Shown in pieces: positions 34,401-45,682 of a DNA stretch of 64,000 bases. The stretch lies in the NCBI GenBank assembly GCA_015039465.1, contig MU130701.1:280169-344168 (forward strand), written 5' to 3'. Source of the DNA: Phlegmacium glaucopus. Lineage: Eukaryota; Basidiomycota; Agaricomycetes; Agaricales; Cortinariaceae. Both the position numbers and the translations under genes were made by a program. The notes below the pieces were generated by a model. That model saw only the letters and a list, made by a program, of their open reading frames with translations. It was not told the origin of the DNA and did not search any database. Position 1 is the first letter of the stretch. Each line of letters starts with the position of its first letter.

Positions 34401-36004
34401 CGTGTGGGAAAAAAGGCAATCAGTAATGGAAAACAGTGTTCAGATCGTAAAAACTTACTCATCCCACATCGCTCCATATATAGTACGGACCCCAAGTCGA
34501 TGGGCGTTATAGATCTGCTTCCAAAGAAATCTCCCACCTTCTCTTTTAATGTTATTCAAACCCCATTTCCCTTCCGACAGATTATATCCCTTTATAAAGT
34601 TTAAAAAAGAATAAAAAGCAAAAACAAGATAAGCTCCAGGTTGCCAAGCGAGCCGAGCAACAGCAATATAAAAAGGACTCACGGATCCACCAGGTAAAAC
34701 AACCGGAATATAGTCAATTTTTCGTATTCCATCACTTTCATTCTGTTTCTTGATGAGTGCCATATCTCCTTTCATCTTTATCTCAGCAAAGTTGTCTGCT
34801 TCTTTCTCTGTACTGTAACGACCGACGGTCCACGGAGAGATTGCGTCAACTTCGTTTAACCAAACATCCAAGAATTCAGGGTTTCGATCTGCATCGCCCT
34901 CCGCTGTACGCCAATGTGAGGGAACACCAGCCATAATGTAAACGCCACCAGGGGTAGTATTCCTGAAAAATTCAGTGATCGCACGTACAAGCGCAGGTGT
35001 ATGTTTAGAATTGTCGAATCCAAAACCTTGTAAAGAACTGGTTTAAGCGATTACAAAGAATAAAAGTAAAAATGGATCTCTACCCCATAATGCAACGACA
35101 GGTTTTCCCTTCTCTTTAAGATAATTTGGACTATCCAGAACCCTAAGAGTACGGACAACATGTACCCAATCTCGTTCTAGGACCTTTTGGATACGATCGG
35201 GAGGAACACCCGACACGTCATACCTGGGAAACAGCAATTTGTATATAACAAAAAAAAAGGCCAAATTGTGGAGTGGCTCACATAATCGCGAAAACACGGC
35301 CTTCTAGTTCTGCAGCCTCCCTAACACGTTCTCCAACTTCATCACGGATGCGTCTTATTCCTTCATTTCCCGATTCCATATCGCATTGACCTGCAAAACG
35401 TTGAAGAAAGGCGCCGTCTACACCATGTTTTGCCATCCAATGGAAGTGCCTTGAATCGAAAGTTCAATTATTGTTTTTTTTGGTACAATTGTCTGAATAG
35501 ATACCGTTTCACAGTGTTTGAATTCCGTGAGGAGAATAGAAAAGTTTGTTCTCCGGACTTGGTTTTCAGTCCGGGAGCTGGGTACAGTTCTGAAGGTGGA
35601 TATTCCGAGACGTCAGGCCATACATCGGTGTTTGGTCGACCGCCATCTGGTATAGGATAGTTGAACCAATGCAACCAGCCATGATGACCTTAGAGAGGAG
35701 TGGCACCGCAAAATCATCAAAAAAGTTGTTGTTTAGGTATTCGGAAACTCACCTGGTCCAACTGGCTCTCCGTCTCCTGGACATGTAAACCTATTTCAAA
35801 AACAGATAATCAGGTTACAGGATCCATTCTAGAAAACCCCATAATACAAAACTTCTACCAAAAACGTACCATCCTTGATATCCAACCATGAACTTGTCTT
35901 GTATAGTTGAAGCATTTGCTCTGTGTGTGGTAACTTGTCATAAGCATAAAGGAATTAGAACCTCGAAAACACAAGTACCTTTTCAACACTATATTGCTGG
36001 CCAT
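31416..36004 (-). CDS. GH99/GH71-like glycoside hydrolase domain fused to a long disordered tail
   Basis: Twelve exons (36004-35979, 35920-35870, 35790-35753, 35688-35505, 35449-35282, 35223-35084, 35026-34683, 34589-34459, 34388-34272, 34204-31716, 31658-31518, 31447-31416) give 1286 residues with every junction in phase. The first 400 residues resemble fungal proteins often labelled xylosidase/arabinosidase of the GH99/GH71-like superfamily: FMVGYQGWFTCPGDGEP, GWLHWFNYPIPDGG, WPDVSEYPPSELYP, HWMAKHGVDGAFLQRF, YDVSGVPPD, IMAGVPSHWR and DAISPWTVGRY. No signal peptide is seen, so an intracellular role is likely. Then come about 800 residues rich in Pro, Gln, Ser, Gly and Tyr, including a tandem 57-residue repeat. 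The last two small exons encode a more conserved ending (ALGLALNAVDKIAGK, then LLSKF). Catalytic activity is unproven. Confidence 0.8.
33286..33620 (-). repeat. Tandem 171 bp coding repeat in the disordered tail
   Basis: Two adjacent copies (about 33286-33456 and 33457-33620) encode 57-residue units built on SPSRGPYPPPGG, VHHPQPRPPSRGH and PQPPLTQVH. The period is a multiple of three, so the frame is kept. A partial third copy of the first half continues to about 33650. Confidence 0.8.
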
Positions 36005-36160
36005 GTTGAGAATCTTTGTTAGATCTAAATCGATGGCTCCCTTTTATACGATGGAGTTTGATAGTAAGCCTGGGCCGCGTGACGGGATTCCAAATTGGAC
36101 GCCACAGCGGCCAGTGCTGCGGGCAGTGTTCCCTGTTCAAGCACACAGCACCTGACCACA
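36005..36160. promoter_or_regulatory. Bidirectional promoter with a TATA box
   Basis: Only 156 bp separate the divergent start codons at 36004 (minus) and 36161 (plus). CTTTTATA at 36041-36048 reads TATAAAAG on the minus strand, 37 nt before the GH99-like ATG. No equally good box faces the kinase gene. Confidence 0.55.
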
Positions 36161-37039
36161 ATGGAGTCACAAACAGCCCAGTTGGCTCATTATCTACTGC
36201 AGATACTAGAGAAGAAAAGCCTTTACAGCGTTCCAGGTAGCACAGAGCCACAACAACGCCTTCTTGTGGGCGTCTCAGGAATTCCAGCATCCGGAAAATC
36301 AACATTCGCTCAACTCCTCACCCAGCGCATTAATGATATTCTGGATAAGCAGAGTACTACTGCTACTACTCAGGATATACAACCCATCGAACATCCACAG
36401 GCCATCTTGGTGGGGCTTGACGGATGGCACTACACCCGTGCCCAGTTAGATATCTTTCCTGATCCTCAAATAGCGCACGATAGACGTGGCAGTCACTGGA
36501 CTTTCGATGGTGCCGGGTATGTCTCCTTCATTCGCGCACTACGCGGTACCATTACTAGCAGGGTAATTACTGCCCCATCTTTCGATCACGCGTTGAAAGA
36601 TCCTACCCCCCATGCTATCTCTATATACCCCTATCATCGGATTGTGATTATCGAAGGATTATACACTTTCTTGGCCATCGAACCATGGAGTGAAGGTGGT
36701 CTTCTTCTAGACGAACGATGGTTCGTCCAAGTCGATCCCGTTGAGGCAAGAAGAAGGCTTATCAAACGACATGTTCTCACTGGCGTTGCAAAAGATTTGA
36801 AAGAGGCAGAATGGAGAGCGGATGAGAACGATGGTCCAAGTACGTCTCTCTGGTCCCTGTCCATCTTTCGCTCCTTCCTTCCTTTCTCTGAAATGTTATT
36901 TGATTTGATGACGTGTATCTTTTGGAAAACTTCTTCGTATTCCTCAGATGGTCTCTTTGTCATTGGGAACATGTTGGAACCTACGAGAATCATTGAAAGC
37001 AAGGACGATCCCAGTCTGGACTCTGAATGCAAGATCTAA
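36161..37039 (+). CDS. P-loop kinase of the uridine kinase/phosphoribulokinase superfamily
   Basis: This is a probable cytosolic small-molecule kinase, similar in layout to fungal Yfh7-type ATPases; the substrate is unknown. The exons are 36161-36839 and 36948-37039 (256 residues); the 108 nt intron begins GTACGT and ends CTCAG and keeps phase. Walker A is GVSGIPASGKST (residues 37-48). The LVGLDGWHYTRAQLD segment is the usual Asp-containing substrate region, YPYHRIVIIEGLYTFL is the Walker B-like strand, and VEARRRLIKRHVLTGVA is the lid with its conserved arginines. The ending NGLFVIGNMLEPTRIIES is also typical. It is divergent from the GH99-like gene and may share its promoter. Confidence 0.85.
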   Translation: MESQTAQLAHYLLQILEKKSLYSVPGSTEPQQRLLVGVSGIPASGKSTFAQLLTQRINDILDKQSTTATTQDIQPIEHPQAILVGLDGWHYTRAQLDIFPDPQIAHDRRGSHWTFDGAGYVSFIRALRGTITSRVITAPSFDHALKDPTPHAISIYPYHRIVIIEGLYTFLAIEPWSEGGLLLDERWFVQVDPVEARRRLIKRHVLTGVAKDLKEAEWRADENDGPSTSLWSLSIFRSFLPFSEMLFDLMTCIFWKTSSYSSDGLFVIGNMLEPTRIIESKDDPSLDSECKI

Positions 37040-38417
37040 TCCAAGCCTGTATTTCTGGGATCAAATTCTATGTTCTTTACCCCGTGTTATTGGGACCCAT
37101 CATTGGGTCTTTCCATCTCTATTTACGACTCGTGGGTTCCGAATTTCGAAACTAGATTCTCGATCGACCCTATCTGCAATATCCAATCCTTCAAGTGAGC
37201 AGTTCCGATTTGCCACCCCTACCTCTCTCTTTCTGGAAAGATGCCATTTATACCCAATAATGAAAACGTTCCCCGGTGTGTCCACCACCCAAAATCTATT
37301 TTTAACCCCCACTTCGATTATGGGTGACATTGACAGGTACACGAAATTGTATCACAATAGACTTTGTACAGAAGAAGCATTATTTTTTAAAGAAAACTGC
37401 TAACGGATCATGATGTAAACAATTTGACACCAATGCGTTCAGTTAGTTGGATTGACGGACCATTGTTGGCATTTTTGAATGATTCTTAAGCCTTGCTGCA
37501 ATGCCTCTATGCAGACCCTCAAAATCATCGATCTCACGGATAAATTCTCGTGTACCCAATAAAACGCGGATTGGGTCTGATCCTCCGAGCACTGCTGAGC
37601 AGACTTTTCTAATTCACGAACATAGTGATTCACAACAGTTATTACTCTTCTCTTTCAAAAACATCAATTCCTTGTCACTTTTTTTGTAAGGGAACATCCA
37701 ATGGAACTTGGGGCGTAAGTAATGACTAGTTGACTACTTGAGCAGTATATTCTTCTTCACCTACTAGTACTGCCTATTGCCAAAAAAATCTTCTTCATGT
37801 GGTGGCAATGATCATCCTTCCGACTCGGAACAGCATTGAAGGGCTTGCAACTGCAATGGATATTATTAACCGCCTCTGCAACCGTTTCACATATCGATAG
37901 TGGCGGTTGTATCCAAGTGCCATTAATACCTTACTCAGTTACTCAGTACTCAACTCCAGTGAGGCAAAGTATCCACCAAGTGGCTGAGTAGAAAAATTTG
38001 TACGGTCCGAGTCCTAAATTCTTCCCGGACTTCCATTATTCCGTCGTCGGCCCGGATAATCAAAAGTCAAAAGATATTTCTAGTAGAACATGAATATGTA
38101 CAACCACACATTGGCAATGGCGGATGCATGATCATCGTCTTGCACTGGCAGTCCCTGACTTCAACCGCCCCCAACTTCTTCCTCGAAGCAACGGGGTACC
38201 TGCATTATGTATGAAATGCGTCGTGATTTGATTACAATAGTAGTACTACTAGCCAATTACTGTTACATTGTACGATTATTATGCTCTAAGACCATTCAAA
38301 ATATCCCGAGTATTCCTATCTAAAAAAGTTCCTCCGAGTCCTTATTTCCTCGCCGATCTCCATTTAACCATTCAAATAAAATAAAATACAAAAGGTGCAG
38401 TGGAAGTAATCCCGGCA
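37040..38417. other. Intergenic, nothing firm
   Basis: There is no recognised gene in 1.38 kb. A 64-codon minus-strand frame (37633-37439) and open frames at 37100-37403 on both strands show no family motif or splice partner. The sequence from about 37700 to 38400 is non-coding in appearance. Confidence 0.4.
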
Positions 38418-39386
38418 TCATCCAGATCCCTTGTTGTGATTAGGAGCCTTTCCAGAAATTTTATAGAAAATGGTTCCCTAACACAACTTGTCAAGAGAAA
38501 ATACCAAAAATAAAATAAATAAGAAAACGTACATCATAAACTGCTTTTATCTGCGCCTTTTCCACGCCTTTGGAAGATCTAGGGGGCCAAAGCATATAAT
38601 AAGTCGCAGACCATTCAAACGCCGCTGCGGACCATCCAAACTAAAAAAAAAAGAAAGGCGGTTAGTGGGAGTAATAATAAACTTGGAGGGCCCAAGCGAA
38701 AAAGGTCTGTCTTTTTCTTTGGGAGATAAAGACGTACAAGATCAAACGCGTTTCTGTTACCGTGTAGCATGCATATTCCTTCTTTCATAGTGAGATGGGA
38801 GCCGTCGGAAGAGTACATTTTGAATATTGACTCGAATCTCTTCTCGTCGAAATCGCCAATGCTATTGTATGCCTCAGAGTCAGAGCCATGTTTTGCCTTG
38901 AAATAATGGTGTGAATGGAATTACGGCGTGGTTTAGATACTCGACTTACCCGATGCATATTCTTGATCTTCAACCGGAAGAATGGGTCTGGGAGGAGGGT
39001 ACCCCAAGTTACGTAGCTAAATAGTACGCATAGGGAAAAGAGACAATAAAAGAGCGTTTTATCTTTAGCGGTAAATACGTTTATCGATAGATGGTTTGTA
39101 ATACTCACGACAACCCGCCATGAATAAAAACCATCGCGATAAAAGCCAACACGATGGGGAAATTGAGCTCTCGAAAACCAACATACCTATTTATCAATCA
39201 AACAAAACGGATGGGTCAATGAAGTTACGAAGCAGGACAGGACAGCACGTACGTATCGCTCGGCCAGATAATCCCATCGTGGTCTGTGTCGAAGAACTCG
39301 ACATGAGATTGAAGGGCCGTGTTTCGTCGATTAGGCTCGAAGCCTGTTCCTGGTGCTGGCGAGTATCCGTTCTTTGGGGCGACCAT
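38418..39386 (-). CDS. Caleosin-family protein (putative peroxygenase)
   Basis: Caleosins are calcium- and haem-binding lipid-droplet or membrane proteins, many with peroxygenase activity on fatty acid hydroperoxides. The six exons are 39386-39253, 39186-39109, 39016-38950, 38896-38738, 38640-38533 and 38477-38418 (201 residues), all in phase. The EF-hand loop DTDHDGIIWPSD (about residues 35-46) sits where the family has it. It is followed by a hydrophobic segment, LNFPIVLAFIAMVFIHGGLS, and by YVTWGTLLPDPFFRLKIKNM. The C-terminal half has GDFDEKRFESIFKMYSSDGS, HGNRNAFDLFGW and EWSATYYMLWPP, all recognisable caleosin blocks. The histidines in IHGG and NMHR are candidates for haem ligands. The length is usual for a fungal caleosin. 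Confidence 0.88.
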
Positions 39387-40933
39387 CTTTGAAACAGTTT
39401 CTGATAATAAGTTAAAAGTTAAAAGTTAAGGATAAAAGTAAAGTTGTCGCGTGACGTCACTTTTGGTTGTGTCAGGTTTAAGTTGGGTTTGGTGATTCTA
39501 CCACGTCCATGTACTTCTACAGCAATCTAGATAAGAGCGCCCTGGATAATATTAATTGAACAGAGCTTGTTTTCTGCACATTGAACCAACATTAAGTACA
39601 TGCCAGCTGTAAGTAAAAGGACTCGGTTGATGGATGATGACAAAGCAACATGGGCTCTGCCAGTGGCTGTACCCATCGCCCTCATTTCTTCTACTGGTGG
39701 ACAGAGAAAGGTTGGTTTAGGCATTCAACTATCCTTTGTACTACAGACGCATCAAATCAGTCCCAGGCACTATCTTTTCACCCATCATATTCTCGTTCTA
39801 GACTCTACCCGGCGTTAATCACGGACAATTTCTAAAATTTCGTCAACACACCATGAATATCCTCCACAAAATGACATCACCTTCCGAGACACATGACCTA
39901 CTAGTCTCTCCTTTGATCGCAAACCCTCGAATAGAAATCTGCCGTCAAAAAGTAACCCAAGATACGATAGTTCGGCGTCGACACAGGGACCCCAGGTGAA
40001 AGGATTTTAGAACCCCTTCCCCCCTCCTTTCCCATCTGAGTTGGCAGCCAATCCCAGGATTGTGGATAGCCCTCTCTTTCGGCGATATTTTCTCGGTTCG
40101 AAGTAGACAGGGATTGAGGTGAGCAGTTGTCACCATTTCGGATTGTGAGGGAAACTGACCACCTAGGGTTAGGATGTTCTGAAAATATTCCTTTTCCGCG
40201 ACCAAGACCCGCTTCTCACGTCAGTGATAACATCTACTTGACACAGCGCAAGAAAATCAGGGATCGATCCGAGAGATGTCTACATGTCAACAAGAAGCCT
40301 TTGAACGACGGGGGTCGGATTTACCCCTTCAAGCCAACTCATGGGGGATTCTCGAAGCAGAAGCCTGTAGAAGCAACAAGATAACAAACTAAACCTATTT
40401 TAAACGCGGGGGAAGTGCTTATCTTTGTTCTTCCTACCCAGCGTTATGTTCTGGGAATACAAGACCTCTAGGGAAAAGAAATAGACACAGCGCTTAGTAG
40501 GATATATATACGATTGACCATCGTGTGTGTGAGAGCGGGTATATCAGGCAATGACGTGGCCCCGGCTGATATCTTTAGATCAAGTACTCTCACAGACTAA
40601 TAACGATCCAAGGTCATTTGACTATCCTGCCCTATCTACGGGTACAGAATTTTTATGGCAGAACACCGGCGCCACGCTCTCTCTCTCTCTCATACAACCC
40701 TGAGGTTATCTAATCGTGATAATCAGCCCATCGACTCTTGCAATTCAACTTGTTCACTCCGTGAGAGGGGGGGTATATGTGAAAACAAATGAATCGGAGT
40801 ACAAGATATCATACACTAATGCGGAGGTTCATATGAAAAAAACAGGATGAAGTTACAAAAACAGACGGGCTGGACGCCCGAACCCAAGCAATCATAGTGT
40901 ACACGGGGAAAAAAAACGATGCTAACAAAAGGA
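39387..40933. other. Intergenic, nothing recognised
   Basis: This is 1.55 kb upstream of the caleosin gene and beyond the FKBP stop. Only short frames without motif or splice support occur. A short CT repeat lies near 40678-40690. Confidence 0.4.
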
Positions 40934-41587
40934 TCAATTTATTTTCAAGAGTTCCACCTCGAATTTGAGTGTGGCGTTGGCAGGTATTACGGGTGGGAAG
41001 CCACGAGAGCCGTATGCCTGAGAGTGTAGTCAGAGAAACGAACAAAACCAAAACCAGTGAGTGGCAATAAAGAAACGTACAAAGTCTGGTGTAGCCGTCA
41101 AGATGGCTTTTTGACCCAGCGACAATTGTATCACGCCTGATCTCATCCGATGATCGTGAGCAAAATCGAAACGCGAAATATCGCGTTTGAAACATAAAAC
41201 TCACCCTCATCCCAACCTTTGATGACCTTTCCTACTCCGATTTCCGTTTCAAAAGGAGACCCACTAGAAAAATCCCGCACGCGATCAGTCCATCTGTTGG
41301 AATCCAGAAAAGGTCGATGGCTTACCGATCCCGACTAGAGTCGAACTTACTGCCATCCGTCAAAGTACCTACGTAGTGAATTTTGACCTTGTCTACGAAC
41401 AATAATCGTTTAATCGCCAACGAAGGAAGGGGGGTGGGAAGACGAATATGCTGCAAAACACGTACCGCCCTTCTTGGGGAAATTGACATTATCTCCTGCG
41501 ACGATTGTTTCAATGGTAACACCCTTGAAGAACGAAGATGAGATATATTTCTATGGGAAGAGAAAGGGGAGAACGAGTACTGACCAT
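40934..41587 (-). CDS. FKBP12: FKBP12-type peptidyl-prolyl cis-trans isomerase
   Basis: This is a cytosolic prolyl isomerase, the receptor of FK506 and rapamycin in fungi. The exons are 41587-41585, 41523-41466, 41392-41326, 41263-41205, 41136-41081 and 41017-40934, giving 108 residues, the standard FKBP12 length. The coding part of exon 1 is only the ATG; the intron follows at once (ATG/GTCAGT), and exon 2 supplies [19 protein letters not shown]. The fold is complete: [54 protein letters not shown] and the ending FEVELLKIN. The usual drug-pocket residues Tyr, Phe, Asp, Val-Ile, Trp, Tyr and Phe can be located. The usual VPQLS is VIQLS here, a small variation. Confidence 0.95.
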
Positions 41588-44069
41588 AATGTGAAATTGA
41601 TGATTGAACTATCAGGGATAGGTAAGGGTACAGTAAATAAGAGCGTTGTTGAGAGACTTTATAGGAGCGGAGCCCAGGCGGAGTGCGGATCTTGATCCGA
41701 TAGATCTGGCATCTCCGGCTTCGATCTATCAACCTGCACCCCCAGACATACTATACCCCCCAAGTCTATACAAATTCCAAATCGTTTAGCACGAACCCGT
41801 TATCGATATCGATGGGGGGGGGGTATGAACAAAATTACGAGAACCCGGCATTAATAGTGGTCCGGTACACTTTGGAGGGACCCCTTTCTCTAAAGAAATC
41901 AATCATACAAACTAAATGGGAACGCATCATGGTTCCGATCAAAATCCGAGTCCCCAAGAGAAGGGGATATATAAAAACCCGTTTCTTTGCGTAGTAAAGC
42001 GAAGCTTGGAAGCCAAAGAAAACGCATTTCTGCTAATATCGGTCACGAGCCCCTTGGTTAAAGGTCTGATCTGTGAATCAGTGTGATCATTCGAAACAAA
42101 AAGAAACACATGAAAACAGCTAGGAGCGAAAGACGAATCACAAGTGCCTTTTTTTGTTTTGAGAAGAACTCCGGGAGAGTGGGGGGGAAAAAACAATCAC
42201 CGCAAGTTCGTCTTCGCATTTCCAATCGCATAAAAAAAAATCCAACATAAGAGGAGGATCCGAAATGGAAACACCTGAATAAGACAAGAACAACTTCGTT
42301 GCACAGTAAGGATGGATGGAAGCCATTTCTTATCGAGGGAAGGGTTCGAGCTGCCAAGATAGCTTTTCTCCACGGATGAAAACGTGCCCTATATCTTTGA
42401 CCAGCCAGATGGCTCGTAGAAGCCAGACAGAGAGAGTAAGCAGTCATACGCCACACTCGATCAAATTGTGGTAAAGGTATTGAAAAAAGGATATCCATTC
42501 CGATCCAGCGGCATTTGCGATAGAATCACCGTGACCGAGAAAGGACTAGTCCCAGGTAGAAGGGAAAGAAGCTACAGGCCACAGATACTGATAGGCCGGT
42601 CAAAGCAAACCCAAAGAGACGATGAAAATGGGCGTATTAGCATAGTTCAAAACGATTAATCTCTAGGAAACGCAGGAGAGGAAAAAGGAGAAAATGAACA
42701 ATGCACCTTAACAAACAGCGGAGCACATTCTGCCATACACCCCCTCGACTTCCAATAAGATCCACGCAAAAGGAAAGGCAAAAGCTCTTTCACAGCTAGG
42801 TTTGATAGCCTCTCAGCTATATCGGTGTACTTGACAGAACATGACGCCATGCATCTGCATAACTAGACTCGTGTTGGGGTTCAATGAACTTTTGAGGGCA
42901 GATAAAAAGGCGATAAGATCTCACATGAAGGGTATTGGATCCTGACCGAGGAGTCGCATTCCATGATAAGGCCAAGGAGATCAGGGCCGAAAAGAAAAAC
43001 ACGGCCGGAATGAAGGTGCAATGAGGCTGAAATTTCAGGGTGTGGCAAGGGATGATCGATGAGAACCGAAGGTAGAGTGAAGATAAGTAATGCCGTGAAC
43101 ATATAAATCTCTTGACATAGTCCAGGCTGGGGAGATGAAGAACATTTGGATGCGTTTCTGTATATGTCGGCTGAGGTTATCACGGAAGAAGGGTTTAGTT
43201 TATAACTTCCAAGAAAACGAAGTCGTATCATAACCATTATTAGGCGACCCCAAAGCATGGTCCTGATTGAAACTGATAAAAATGTCAAATAGTTTTTTTT
43301 TTAAAAAAAAAAGTCATGAAAAAAAATAAAATGATTGTACTCATATAACTTTTTGACCAGCTGACAAGAAGCCGTGGCAGAGAACGAAAAGTTGAGTTTT
43401 TTTGTTTCAAATCTGGGTAGACCAGTTGCCTTACCATAGATCTGGAGCCGTCAGACCCATCTCATAATCGATTGACAACTTGAAAAAATAGACAACAAAG
43501 AGTAAAGTGGTACAGTAGGTAGTGGAGCTGCGAGGCAAGGATGATCGGCTTCGGATAAGTAGCATGTTCGTTCTCCAACCAATCACACTGCATTCCAAGT
43601 TCCGCCTGCCCTGCAACAGACAGCCAGACTAGACGAGTGGTCATTGGTTATATAGAGGATGAAATCGCCGTTCCCCGAGCATAAACTTGAGAGAGAGAAG
43701 GTCAAGGAAGAAGGAAAGGGGAGAAAGCGAAAGCAAACAGGATAAACCCCAAACCCACAGGTTGGCCTTTTAAAACCCAAAAATGCCCTTTACCACTGAA
43801 CTGCCACAGAACATGTGTTGCAAACTATTAGGCTTAGTGTCAGCTTTATTTCGTACACCGCGATAGAGACTTTCATGTCACGTGTGCAAAAATCACATCG
43901 CGTCGCATGACAACCTTCATCTGCCTTTGATAGAAATCTGTATCAAGGTTTTTACCTGCTCCGCTGCCAGTGCAATCGCTATTAGAAAATATTTGATATC
44001 GGTCTGATTTCAGCGACGGGAGGTGTATGCGATTGAACGTCATGCATAGTACACCCTAACTCTTTTTAC
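41588..44069. other. 2.5 kb with weak coding signals on the minus strand, no resolved gene
   Basis: Several minus-strand open segments look exon-like but could not be joined into one protein. They are 42850-42709 (KYTDIAERLSNLAVKELLPF and on, ending at a GTGCAT donor), 43288-42881, and 43644-43434 (a GMQCDWLENEHATYPKPI segment, then LSIDYEMGLTAPDL before a GTAAGG donor). The segments contain hydrophobic stretches. I recognise no family. It could be a fast-evolving or decayed multi-exon gene of about 42.6-43.65 kb, or chance frames. The 5' flank of FKBP12 (41590-42000) and the part after 43650 look non-coding. Confidence 0.3.
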
Positions 44070-45485
44070 TTAGATACCAGCACCACCCGTAACTTCCAGA
44101 GTGTGCCCAGAGACATACGAAGCAAGAGGTGAGGCCAAGCTATGGGATGATATTGAAATTAGCAACATTTAGACTAAGACATGGTAGGGAAGAAACATAC
44201 AAGAGAACGGATCCTGCAGCATCTTCTGGAGATCCACCGCGTCTCAATGGAATAAGTGGGTAGTCTTCTGGTGCTGGCGCAGTGACTACGCGCTGCGCGC
44301 CTGGGATACCAAGAGCGACTTTTTTGCCGTCAATTTCGATGGTGGCGCCAGCGTCTTTCGATGCCGTCAGACTGGAAAAATATATACATGAATTGGAAAT
44401 AAAAAGTGGAAAAGGCAGAATATTCACGCACCGAGTATGGATTAAACCGAATGCAATGGTGTTAGCGCGAACACCAAAGGGACCCCATTCCTTCGCAATG
44501 GTTTTGGTCAAGCCTAATACAGCAGCCTTGGCAGCGGCATAGTTTGCCTGACCAACGTTTCCGTGCAGACCTGAAGTAGAGGATACATTGATAATTGAAC
44601 GGTTCTCACGTTGTTCAGGCTAGGGTTCACACAACAAGATGAAGATGAGCATGAGGGATCACCCTCTAGCAGTTTATTAGCACATACCTTGAGACGGAAG
44701 TAGGGAGCAGCTTGACGGATGAGACGGAATGGAGCTCGGACATGTATCTTCATGATAATATCAAAAGTCTCGTCTGGCGTAGTGTGGATCATCTTGTCGA
44801 ATGTGAAGCCGGCGTTGTTCACGATGTGGTTGATTTTGCCCCATTTGCTATACATAAAGAAATTGTGTAGGGTTCATTTGTGATGAATGAGTGTGAGATA
44901 CGCACTGGATTGTAGCATCCACTATTTTCTTTGGGAAATCATCTGCTCCAACGTCACCTGCGACGGAGAGGGATTCTCCTCCTTGAGCTTTGATTTCTTG
45001 TTCAACATTTTCTAGACGCTTGGCGTCAATGCTGTTAAAGCGCTCTAAGATCAATACCGATAACTGGGGTAGAGAATGCCAGCACGCACTCGCTGATGAC
45101 GACCTTGGCTCCCTCCTTCGAGAACAGGAGAGCTACTGCACGGCCAATACCCTGCACAGGAGTTTGATAAAGCGTCCTTCAGGGCAAGTTAAAGGAAGAA
45201 TATACCTGGCCGGCACCTGATACGACAGAAAACAACTTGTTAGCGTATACACTTAGATATTCTAAACATAATGAATGATAGGCTGCGTGAAGCACATCAA
45301 TTTCCGTTCATTCCAGCATGTTATTCAAACAGAATAGCACCAGCATTACGATATGCCAGCAGTATAGGTCATACGACACCAGGTAAAACTTGCTCACCAG
45401 TAATGATCGCGACCTCTCCAGCGAGTAGCCCACGGCCATAGGTGTTGGAAACGTGTCCGGATACTTGAGCGAGGCGATTTGACAT
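44070..45485 (-). CDS. Short-chain dehydrogenase/reductase (3-oxoacyl-ACP reductase-like)
   Basis: This is an NAD(P)-dependent oxidoreductase of the classical SDR fold; the substrate is unknown. The eight exons are 45485-45398, 45216-45206, 45151-45090, 45031-44906, 44847-44688, 44619-44432, 44371-44201 and 44139-44070 (291 residues), all in phase; exon 2 is only 11 nt. The cofactor motif TGAGQGIG is rebuilt across three exons (about residues 30-37). NNAG follows INHIV, and the catalytic triad is NVSSTSG...YAAAK (Ser, Tyr, Lys). The ending SYVSGHTLEVTGGAGI is typical. A 20-residue insert with IEIDGKKVALGIPGAQ lies before the C-terminal part, as in related fungal FabG-like enzymes. No transit peptide or PTS1 was seen. 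Confidence 0.9.
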
Positions 45486-45682
45486 AATAGTTGGGGTGTA
45501 TAATGAGCTTAGCAATGGAGAAGGTAAGTTAGAAAGCCACCCTATTTAAGACCCGGCTATATTATGTGCCCGTGCCGGCGAATCGGAATCATACGGTTTG
45601 CAGTTTGCGCTTGCTGTCAAGCGAATGCAGGACCTACCATCCCTTTCAACACTAGCTGGGCATATTTTATTAGATCGCTCAG

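Noticed and set aside
37439..37633. 64-codon minus-strand frame between the kinase and caleosin genes
   Set aside because: No motif and no upstream exons; treated as chance.
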